A stretch of DNA of 47,469 nt from Oscillospiraceae bacterium (GTDB lineage Bacteria > Bacillota > Clostridia > Oscillospirales > Acutalibacteraceae). The notes below the pieces were generated by a model. It had not been told where the DNA came from and searched no databases. It saw nothing but the letters and a program-made list of their open reading frames with translations. A program made the translations under genes and the position numbers. Location of the stretch: positions 1 through 47,469 of the forward strand of contig SVPB01000005.1 in NCBI GenBank assembly GCA_015066065.1, written 5' to 3'. Within the stretch, counting starts at the first letter, position 1. Every line of letters starts with the position of its first letter. Of this stretch, positions 7,916 to 13,571 are shown piece after piece.

Positions 7916-8098
7916 TTACTTATCCTTTCTATATTTGTCGATAATTGCTTTCGCTAACTCGTCTGTGTATTCTACTTTTCGGGCAGCGAAATCACGTTTG
8001 ACTTCATCAATTCTACCTGCCCACAGCCACTCGGCTATAAGCATTCGTTGAAATGGATGAAATGCCTTTTCAAAGGGCACATACTTTTTGCTCCTCAT
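7916..8098 (-). CDS. Small conserved-type mobile-element protein, unknown
   Basis: A 60-residue basic protein without signal peptide or membrane segment; it is Lys/Arg rich and probably helical in the second half. The start ATG has GGAGG 8 bases upstream. It sits directly before the primase, with 2 bases between stop and start, so it may assist replication. I do not recognise a domain. Confidence 0.55.
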   Translation of the reverse strand: MRSKKYVPFEKAFHPFQRMLIAEWLWAGRIDEVKRDFAARKVEYTDELAKAIIDKYRKDK

Positions 8099-8134
8099 AC
8101 TGATTGCCTCCTTCCTGTATTTGCTGATTGTTTA

Positions 8135-8305
8135 CTACCAACTCGCTTTTTTATTGCTGTCATTTTCTTTTGCCAACCTTTCTTCTTTGAGAAATTCTTC
8201 AAACTCTTCAAGATGTTCATTGACATAGTTTTCAATATCGGCAAATATGGCTTTTGCAAATTCTTCTGCCTGTTTTTTGCTGATATTAAAATCTGTAAAA
8301 TCCAT
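8135..8305 (-). CDS. Small acidic helical protein, unknown
   Basis: A 56-residue protein very rich in Glu, Lys and Phe and probably all helical (NEHLEEFEEFLKEERLAKE, residues 29-47). The start ATG at 8305 is chosen over longer frames because AAAGGAGGTAC lies just upstream. It is the first gene of the primase operon and diverges from the XRE gene at 8440. No domain is recognised. Confidence 0.6.
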   Translation of the reverse strand: MDFTDFNISKKQAEEFAKAIFADIENYVNEHLEEFEEFLKEERLAKENDSNKKASW

Positions 8306-8338
8306 ACTTGCCGTACCTCCTTTCGTGTGAACTTCCTG

Positions 8339-8367
8339 TTGACAAACACATTGTAGCAGAATATAAT
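8339..8367 (+). promoter_or_regulatory. Strong promoter of the third XRE gene, overlapping a divergent -10
   Basis: Consensus TTGACA (8339-8344), 17 bases, TATAAT (8362-8367). On the minus strand an extended -10 (TGC-TACAAT, TACAAT at 8355-8350) for the primase operon lies inside this spacer, so only one polymerase could use the region at a time. Confidence 0.7.
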
Positions 8368-8419
8368 GTAAAATACAGCACAACACAGATATATGGAAAT
8401 TCGCAGAAATTAAATATAT

Positions 8420-8436
8420 GTTGTAGGAGGTACAAC
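8420..8436 (+). promoter_or_regulatory. Inverted repeat holding the ribosome site (GTTGTA-GGAGG-TACAAC)
   Basis: Six-base arms with a five-base centre that is exactly the GGAGG Shine-Dalgarno of the XRE gene at 8440. It can work as a DNA operator or as an RNA hairpin presenting the ribosome site in its loop. Confidence 0.5.
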
Positions 8437-8439
8437 ACA

Positions 8440-9048
8440 ATGAAGTATGATACATATGAAAAAAGATTTATAATAGGTGAACGAATCAGACAACAGCGTA
8501 TAGAGGCAGACTTCAAGACTCAAAGCGATTTTGCTATCGCGTTGGGGCTGAGTTACGAATCTCGTCAAACGGTTGGTGCTTGGGAACAAGGGAAATATCT
8601 CCCTAAATTGGATGTGCTGTTGAAAATGTGCGAAATTTTCGAGTGCGAAATAGGATACCTGTTATGCGAATATGATTGCAAAACAAGAGAAGCGACAGAT
8701 GTAAGTGCGGCTACAGGTTTATCTGAAAAGGCAATCGGTAGATTAAATTTATTCAGGTCGAGAAAAAGAAACAGAAAAACCAAACAAACTACTTTCTATT
8801 CACCAATTAACGCAATAATTGAACATCCAGGTTTTACTGATTTGATTGATGCGATTAAAAAGCACGTTTGGAGTTTTAATCATAATCACTATGGCATTGA
8901 TGAAACTAACGAAGATGTCCAAGAAGCTCTTTCAAATACATTTAACTGTGAGCCAGAAGAACTCCGAGGTTATATAGAGATGTCCTCACAATCACTTATC
9001 GAACACATAATAATGAAAATTGTTAGAGACATTAAAGATGAAGATTAA
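8440..9048 (+). CDS. XRE-family regulator with C-terminal extension
   Basis: A protein of 202 residues. The N-terminal helix-turn-helix (residues about 10-70) contains TQSDFAIALGLSYESRQTVGAWEQGK, read as helix 2, turn and recognition helix. A basic linker (RSRKRNRKTKQ) leads to an unassigned C-terminal domain of about 90 residues. The ATG at 8440 is chosen because TAGGAGG lies 9 bases upstream; frames starting further 5' overlap the promoter. It is divergent from the primase operon and probably represses it. Confidence 0.75.
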   Translation: MKYDTYEKRFIIGERIRQQRIEADFKTQSDFAIALGLSYESRQTVGAWEQGKYLPKLDVLLKMCEIFECEIGYLLCEYDCKTREATDVSAATGLSEKAIGRLNLFRSRKRNRKTKQTTFYSPINAIIEHPGFTDLIDAIKKHVWSFNHNHYGIDETNEDVQEALSNTFNCEPEELRGYIEMSSQSLIEHIIMKIVRDIKDED

Positions 9049-9059
9049 AAAATAAAAAA

Positions 9060-9081
9060 GCTCTTGCAAAATTGCAAGAGC
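9060..9081 (-). terminator. Terminator hairpin acting on the minus strand
   Basis: Perfect 10-bp stem GCTCTTGCAA / TTGCAAGAGC with loop AA. On the minus strand it is followed by TTTTTTATTTTTT, so it ends leftward transcripts, most likely that of the tmRNA. Confidence 0.7.
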
Positions 9082-9102
9082 AAAGACATGTACATATAAG
9101 AA

Positions 9103-9147
9103 AAGAAGCAGAGCATTATCGAAAATACTCTGCTTCTTCTGTTTTTA
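9103..9147 (+). terminator. Terminator of the XRE gene
   Basis: Stem AAGAAGCAGAG / CTCTGCTTCTT (9103-9113, 9128-9138) followed by CTGTTTTTATT on the plus strand. Confidence 0.7.
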
Positions 9148-9213
9148 TTACACAAGCCAAATCGTTACGGCAAAGCCGCCAACATAGAAATAGGGTTTTG
9201 TGTAATATTGTGT

Positions 9214-9562
9214 TGGTGGAGGCGGCGGGAATCGAACCCGCGTCCGAAAGTCACTTGATACGGCTTTCTCCGAGTGCAGCCGGTCTATAAGGATTCCCCT
9301 CGCGTGCCGCCGACAGGCAGGCAACACGCTACGGTAGCCACTACGCCGTGACGGGGAGGGTGGCACCTCTCCGTTCACGTTCACCGCTCATCGACGCCTC
9401 GCTCCCGGCCGCGGTGCTCCGGGGCAAGACGGGCAGCCTAATTAGGCCGCCAACGCAACTTTATTGTTGTCGTTTATTCTTTCATTTGCAGGTTTTATAG
9501 CGGGCCCGCACCGCTACTCGCTTACCGTACCTCACAACCCCCGTCGAAACCTTTACGCCCCC
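9214..9562 (-). ncRNA. ssrA: tmRNA (trans-translation RNA)
   Basis: Rescues stalled ribosomes and tags the unfinished protein for proteolysis. The 5' end GGGGGCG (9562-9556) pairs with CGCCTCC next to the encoded CCA at 9216-9214, giving the tRNA-like acceptor stem. The T-arm GGGTTCGATTCCCGC and the 5' GUAAAGGUUUCGAC block are typical of one-piece tmRNA. The tag frame (9489-9442) reads ANERINDNNKVALAA and stop, ending in the degradation signal ALAA. The 3' end faces the mobile element, a common integration target. Confidence 0.97.
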
Positions 9563-9584
9563 GTGTATGGTGTGGTGGATTATC

Positions 9585-9613
9585 ATTATACGAACTTTTT
9601 GGTTGTCTGTCAA
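9585..9613 (-). promoter_or_regulatory. Promoter of ssrA
   Basis: On the minus strand TTGACA (9613-9608), 17 bases, TATAAT (9590-9585): a full consensus promoter. Transcription would begin near 9578, with RNase P trimming to 9562. Confidence 0.8.
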
Positions 9614-9664
9614 GGCAGGGAACGGAGCTTTTTACTGTTATATGGAAATAAGATGCTAAATCTC

Positions 9665-9693
9665 TTGTTTTTTTGGTGAAAATTTGGTATGAT
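9665..9693 (+). promoter_or_regulatory. Promoter of the beta-helix gene
   Basis: TTGTTT (9665-9670), 17 bases, TATGAT (9688-9693) with an extended TGG before the -10. It leaves a leader of roughly 100 bases. Confidence 0.5.
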
Positions 9694-9798
9694 AGGTGAA
9701 CAATCTACCAATTTTAAGGATGATAACACAAGAAAAGACGGCCTGCCAATGGTACAATAATGTCAAAAGACGGCGTTGGCCGTAGGGGAGGTTATCCT

Positions 9799-11853
9799 AT
9801 GGAAGAGATGTATTTAAATGCACGTGACTTTGGCGCAACCGGTTCGACCTTTGAGACCACGGCGCAGGCGGTAGCCGGAGAGGCGTCACTTATCCTTGCC
9901 GACGTGGGCGACTTTGAGGCAGGCAACGAGGTGATTCTCGTTGGCTGTCACGTATCGTATCCATCCCCCACGCTCCACCAGCAGCGGGATCTCAGCCCCA
10001 TTAACCCTCGTCCGTGGAAGCACAGACAGCCGTTGGACGGCCGGGTGGAGCTGCGTGGCTATGACGGCAGTCAGGGCGCATGGGTGGTCTACTTTATCGA
10101 CATATCTCCCAAGGAGCCGGGTGTGTTCCGCTGGACCAAGGATTACGGACGGCATTGGGAGGAGAACGTGCCGCTCACCGAGGGCTGGATCGAGCTGGGT
10201 GACGGTGTCAGTATTAAGATCAACGACTTTGTGGAACGGGAATGGGGTGCCACGGCAGTTATTGTTTGCTCGGCGCAGCTGGTGACTACCATAGAGCGGA
10301 TCGAAGGCAATCGTATGTTTGTGGCAGATTGCCCCAATCTGACGGCGGAATGCCGGGTGCTGCACGCAGACTCGGCGGCGTTGCAGCGGGCTATTGATGC
10401 GGCCATCGAGCGTAAAACCTCTCTTTTTGTGCCCAACGGGCGTTATCGTTTGGCCGACACCCTGAAGATTGTTGACGCTTCCGCCTTTACCTTTCTGGGT
10501 GAAAGTGGCTGTGATACTATCCTGGACAACAGCTTTGACCGGGTGGGGGTGGAGAGCTATCATGGCTCCTGCTTCTATCTGGAGGGCGGCACCGAGGTCA
10601 ATATTAAAAATGTGTTCATGGTGGGTAACCTGGGCTTTGCCGACCGGGATCAGGGCGCCAACCTGTTGTGCCACGGCGGTACCAGCGTGTTTGCGTTCTA
10701 TTATCATAAGACCAACGCTTCCTGTGTGCGGGACACCCAGCGGGTGCTGTTTGAGAACTGTCACGCCCGTAAGATGAGTGCCGAGTGTTTCTACTCTATG
10801 GGTCATACCAGAGAGAGCGAGCTGCCCCACGAGTGGGCGGATCCGCCGGAGAAGTACACCCGTTCCATCACCTATCTGCGCTGTTCGGTGGAGGACTGTG
10901 CCCGCAACGCATTCAACAACAACGACAAGGCAGAGGGTACCTCCATCCTATACTGCCGTGTTAAGGACGTGGGCAACGCCATGAACGAGGGAGCCTCCCG
11001 GTTTCTTAAGATCCACGGCTGTTACGTGTGCAATACCGGCCCCATCGAGATGGGTAACATCCGCCGTCGTGGCCATCTGGAGCGGATGGGCGCGGCGCAG
11101 CACATCATCACCAACAATTACTTTGAAGGGCGCACTTCCAACCCGGTGTGGGCTATGATCGGCATTGGTTCTTATGCGTCGCAGGTGATCGTGGCTAACA
11201 ATACCTTTATTAATTTCAGCAGTCCGGCTATCCGGGTATCCGGACCGGGCCAGAACTGTGATACCCCTGCTGAGAACGTGATCATCACCGGTAACAGCAT
11301 CGACCTGACCCCGGTGGATGAGCCGAGCCGCCCCCGATATGGGGTGCAGATTCTCTCCAACTTCGTGACGGTGGCAGACAACCATATCTTTGTGCGTGGC
11401 GAAGCGGATGAGAACGTGACCGGCATTGAGATCAGCGACAATGCCGTGCGAGTGTCGGTGCATGACAATACCATCACCGCTTGCGGGGTGGGGATCCGGT
11501 CGACCTTGGCCACTGGTGCGGTGGGTCGGGTGGCCTCCGATACGGTGTTTTATCGTAAGGGATATACCCCCATGCTGCTTCGCAAGGTGTCCCACCGCTA
11601 CCGTGGATGGCATCTGCTGTGGACGGCGACGGGAGAGGAATCGGAGATTTTGGACTTTGACCCGGAAGCGCTGACCTTCACCCTTAAGGAGCCTCGGGCC
11701 ATGCAGGTGGGGGATGAGTTTATCCTCTACGGCCCCAAAGCATTGCCTTGGTCGGTGCATCATAACGTGATCGACAGCTGTACGGTGCCTATGGATATGG
11801 ATACCTATGCCGGGCGTCGGGCCCAGCTGGACGGTAATATTATCGGTGAATAA
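9799..11853 (+). CDS. Right-handed parallel beta-helix protein (pectate lyase/GH-like)
   Basis: A protein of 684 residues. The ATG at 9799 is chosen because GGGGAGG lies 7 bases upstream; an in-frame ATG at 9760 lacks one. It opens with LNARDFGATG, the entry motif of the pectate-lyase-3 type helix. The expected AALQRAI segment and the first rungs (KTSLFVPNGRYRL) come only after about 190 residues, so a separate beta-rich domain is inserted in between. Repeated rungs with Asn ladders (ITNNYFEG, VIVANNTFINF, ITGNSIDL, VADNHIFV, VHDNTITA) fill residues 330-560. There is no signal peptide or membrane segment, so it acts in the cytoplasm or leaves by another route. A carbohydrate substrate is likely; lyase or hydrolase cannot be decided. 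Confidence 0.75.
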   Translation: MEEMYLNARDFGATGSTFETTAQAVAGEASLILADVGDFEAGNEVILVGCHVSYPSPTLHQQRDLSPINPRPWKHRQPLDGRVELRGYDGSQGAWVVYFIDISPKEPGVFRWTKDYGRHWEENVPLTEGWIELGDGVSIKINDFVEREWGATAVIVCSAQLVTTIERIEGNRMFVADCPNLTAECRVLHADSAALQRAIDAAIERKTSLFVPNGRYRLADTLKIVDASAFTFLGESGCDTILDNSFDRVGVESYHGSCFYLEGGTEVNIKNVFMVGNLGFADRDQGANLLCHGGTSVFAFYYHKTNASCVRDTQRVLFENCHARKMSAECFYSMGHTRESELPHEWADPPEKYTRSITYLRCSVEDCARNAFNNNDKAEGTSILYCRVKDVGNAMNEGASRFLKIHGCYVCNTGPIEMGNIRRRGHLERMGAAQHIITNNYFEGRTSNPVWAMIGIGSYASQVIVANNTFINFSSPAIRVSGPGQNCDTPAENVIITGNSIDLTPVDEPSRPRYGVQILSNFVTVADNHIFVRGEADENVTGIEISDNAVRVSVHDNTITACGVGIRSTLATGAVGRVASDTVFYRKGYTPMLLRKVSHRYRGWHLLWTATGEESEILDFDPEALTFTLKEPRAMQVGDEFILYGPKALPWSVHHNVIDSCTVPMDMDTYAGRRAQLDGNIIGE

Positions 11854-11885
11854 GAGAGATAATAGCAAAAGAGGGGAGAGAGAGC

Positions 11886-12806
11886 ATGGGAAAGCGGGAG
11901 CGAGCGCTGGATTGGCTGGTAGGTCTGCTGCCGGTGGTGCTCATGGCGGTCATTGGCTATCGCTGGGGCGTGCCGGCACGGCTGCTGACCGCTATGGCCG
12001 GTTATCTGGCGCTGACTGTTCTGCGACATAAAGCGTTACCCACCGGGTTCTTTCCCCATGCACTGCTGACGGCGGTGTTGGTGCTGCTGATTCTGCCGGC
12101 GGCAGTCCCCGTGTGGGTGGCCGCGCTGGGCGGCATCCTGATGGCGGCGGCGGAAGGGATCCCTGCCCGGATCGGCCGTGTGACACTGCCTTATTGGCAT
12201 CCGCTGGCGGTCACCTACGTGCTGCTGCGGCTGGTGTTCCCGACGGCCATGACCGCCGGCTTTGTTCTGCCGGCACAATGGGTGGGGATGGACGGCATTT
12301 CCTCCGCTACCCCTTTGCTGGCGTTGCAGGGGGGCGAGACCCTGCACGACACCTGGCAGCTCTTTTTTGGCGTCCGTGCCGGCGCCATGGGAGAGCTGTG
12401 TGTGGCGGCTGTTCTGCTGGGTGCCGGTTATCTGCTGCTGCGCCGCCGTTTGCGGCTGATTGCGCCGGCGTGTATGCTGGCAACCGTGTCGCTTTTTTCG
12501 TGGATAGGATGGCATTCCCCTCTCTACGGTCTGCTGGCTGGCGCTCCGGTGTTGACGGCGGTGCTGTTGGCGGATAAAGAGGCGATGCCTCCCACCCTTG
12601 CCGACCAGATCACCGCCGGCGTCACCGCCGGTGCGGTGACGGTATTGCTACGTGGGATAGGCGGCTGGGCCGATGGAACGGCCGTGGGTCTTTTGATGGC
12701 TTATGTGGCGGTGTTTTGCCGACCTATCGTGTGGCGCTGGATCCGCCGGATGCCCGGTATGCTCCACGCCGGCGACTTTTTTGTAAAAAAGAAAAATAAT
12801 GGTTGA
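11886..12806 (+). CDS. Orphan RnfD/NqrB-family membrane protein
   Basis: An integral membrane protein of 306 residues with about 8-9 hydrophobic segments. It follows the RnfD plan: GISSATPL (Thr142) stands where RnfD/NqrB carry the flavin-bound Thr in SGATPL, FFGVRAGAMGELCVAAVLLG matches the LGNxxGxxGExSAxAxLLG segment, and LLADKEAMPPT replaces the MATDxVTSPIT loop. The NPA motif of RnfD is HPL here. The true rnfD lies at 25147 in the rnf operon, so this is a diverged paralogue without C, G, E, A or B neighbours. It might be an alternative flavoprotein subunit or carry flavin for the ApbE module. AGGGGAGAG precedes the ATG; the gene follows the beta-helix gene by 32 bases. Confidence 0.7.
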   Translation: MGKRERALDWLVGLLPVVLMAVIGYRWGVPARLLTAMAGYLALTVLRHKALPTGFFPHALLTAVLVLLILPAAVPVWVAALGGILMAAAEGIPARIGRVTLPYWHPLAVTYVLLRLVFPTAMTAGFVLPAQWVGMDGISSATPLLALQGGETLHDTWQLFFGVRAGAMGELCVAAVLLGAGYLLLRRRLRLIAPACMLATVSLFSWIGWHSPLYGLLAGAPVLTAVLLADKEAMPPTLADQITAGVTAGAVTVLLRGIGGWADGTAVGLLMAYVAVFCRPIVWRWIRRMPGMLHAGDFFVKKKNNG

Positions 12807-12832
12807 CAAACCGACGGGACATAGTATATAAT
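12803..12832 (+). promoter_or_regulatory. Promoter of the tRNA cluster
   Basis: TTGACA (12803-12808), 18 bases, TATAAT (12827-12832). The -35 overlaps the stop of the RnfD-like gene. Confidence 0.75.
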
Positions 12833-12862
12833 GAGTAGCGTTCCCGCCGGAGGGATGGACAC

Positions 12863-12939
12863 GGCTGTATAGCTCAGTTGGCTAGAGCATGCGGTTCATA
12901 CCCGCAGTGTCAGTGGTTCGAATCCACTTACAGCCACCA
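12863..12939 (+). tRNA. tRNA-Met (CAT), elongator type
   Basis: Acceptor GGCTGTA / TACAGCC with encoded CCA. The anticodon stem TGCGG/CCGCA holds loop TTCATAC with anticodon CAT, and the T-loop is TTCGAAT. The closed G1:C72 pair and lack of three G:C pairs at the anticodon stem argue against initiator tRNA; a lysidine-modified Ile tRNA cannot be excluded from sequence alone. Confidence 0.92.
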
Positions 12940-12969
12940 CTTCATCCCCGGCTTATGCCGGGGATGAAG
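12940..12969 (+). other. Perfect hairpin between tRNA-Met and tRNA-Glu
   Basis: A 13-bp stem CTTCATCCCCGGC / GCCGGGGATGAAG with loop TTAT and no T-run after it. It probably guides processing of the tRNA precursor rather than ending transcription. Confidence 0.5.
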
Positions 12970-12975
12970 CAGCCT

Positions 12976-13050
12976 GGCCCGATGGTCAAGCGGTTAAGAC
13001 ACCGCCCTTTCACGGCGGTAACACGGGTTCGATTCCCGTTCGGGTCACCA
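12976..13050 (+). tRNA. tRNA-Glu (TTC)
   Basis: Acceptor GGCCCGA / TCGGGTC plus CCA. Anticodon stem ACCGC/GCGGT with loop CCTTTCA and anticodon TTC; T-arm CGGGTTCGATTCCCG. Confidence 0.93.
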
Positions 13051-13055
13051 TATAC

Positions 13056-13132
13056 GGGCGTATAGCTCAGCTGGTTAGAGCGCCTGCTTCACACGCAGGA
13101 GGTCAGCGGTTCGAGTCCGTTTACGCCCACCA
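13056..13132 (+). tRNA. tRNA-Val (CAC)
   Basis: Acceptor GGGCGTA / TACGCCC plus CCA. Anticodon stem CCTGC/GCAGG with loop TTCACAC and anticodon CAC; T-loop TTCGAGT. Confidence 0.93.
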
Positions 13133-13134
13133 AA

Positions 13135-13169
13135 AACGCCCTTTGTCTACGGACAAAGGGCGTTTTTAT
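13135..13169 (+). terminator. Terminator of the tRNA cluster
   Basis: Stem AACGCCCTTTGTC / GACAAAGGGCGTT with loop TACG, followed by TTTATT. Confidence 0.9.
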
Positions 13170-13193
13170 TGGCAAATTTTTTCGAAAAATATC

Positions 13194-13222
13194 TTGACAA
13201 ATGATGGTAATGGTGCTATACT
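13194..13222 (+). promoter_or_regulatory. Promoter of the feo operon
   Basis: TTGACA (13194-13199), 17 bases, TATACT (13217-13222). The -10 runs straight into the operator palindromes. Confidence 0.8.
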
Positions 13223-13246
13223 AACCGATGGTTAGCAGAGGCTAAC
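13221..13246. promoter_or_regulatory. Overlapping operator palindromes of the feo promoter
   Basis: CTAACC-GAT-GGTTAG (13221-13235) overlaps GTTAGC-AGAG-GCTAAC (13231-13246). The GTTAGC/GCTAAC half-sites resemble boxes of the DtxR/IdeR iron-repressor family (TTAGGxTAGxCTAA type) rather than a Fur box. Position on the -10 and start site implies repression by a metal-loaded regulator. Confidence 0.6.
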
Positions 13247-13266
13247 TTCTGTTTGGAAAGGACACG

Positions 13267-13488
13267 ATGTGTATGAATTTAATGGAAGCGCGGGAAGGTC
13301 AGGAGTATCGCATCCGGTCCATCGACACGGATGACGAGGAGCTGGATACGTTTCTGTTCTCTCTGGGGTGTTACAGCGGTGAGCCGATTACCGTGATATC
13401 CCATCTGCGAGGGGGATGTGCGGTGTCCATTAAGGACAGTCGCTACCATATTGACAGCCAGTTAGCACAGGCCATCACCCTGGAGTGA
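13267..13488 (+). CDS. feoA: Ferrous iron transport protein A
   Basis: A 73-residue SH3-like cytosolic protein that assists FeoB in Fe2+ uptake. It shows the FeoA pattern: an N-terminal strand with YRIRSIDTDDEE, a central FLFSLGCYSGEPITVI turn, the GGCAVSIKDSRYHID strand pair, and the C-terminal ALA-like QLAQAITLE. The start is ATG 13267 or ATG 13273; GGAAAGGA lies before both. It is the first gene of the feo operon. Confidence 0.88.
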   Translation: MCMNLMEAREGQEYRIRSIDTDDEELDTFLFSLGCYSGEPITVISHLRGGCAVSIKDSRYHIDSQLAQAITLE

Positions 13489-13528
13489 TTGACCGTCTGA
13501 CGGGTGGCTGTCTTGATTTTTGTCGAAA

Positions 13529-13546
13529 GGTTAGCGGCGGCTAACC
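13529..13546. promoter_or_regulatory. Third metalloregulator-like palindrome, between feoA and feoB
   Basis: GGTTAGC-GGCG-GCTAACC with exact 7-base arms, the same half-site as at the feo promoter. It lies 26 bases before the feoB start and may modulate feoB separately. Confidence 0.55.
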
Positions 13547-13571
13547 GTGAGTGTTTTGGAGGATCTCAGCT

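Larger units (their letters stand above)
1..9213. mobile_element. Integrated, partly decayed mobile element (IME or satellite-like)
   Basis: The stretch is visibly AT-rich compared with the GC-rich core that starts at the tmRNA. It carries a serine recombinase remnant, a phage/ICE-type primase-helicase, three XRE regulators with phage-like operators, and small orphan proteins. No relaxase, T4SS, capsid or terminase gene is seen, so an integrative mobilisable element or phage-satellite-like island fits better than a full ICE or prophage. The right boundary is placed at the CCA end of ssrA because such elements often sit there and because composition changes at that point, but no duplicated att core was found. 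The left boundary lies outside the window or at the Fic/recombinase junction near 730. Confidence 0.6.

Noticed and set aside
9886-12515. Several long minus-strand frames opposite the beta-helix and RnfD-like genes
   Set aside because: His/Gln/Arg-rich antisense products without ribosome sites or domains; they mirror codon bias of the plus-strand genes.
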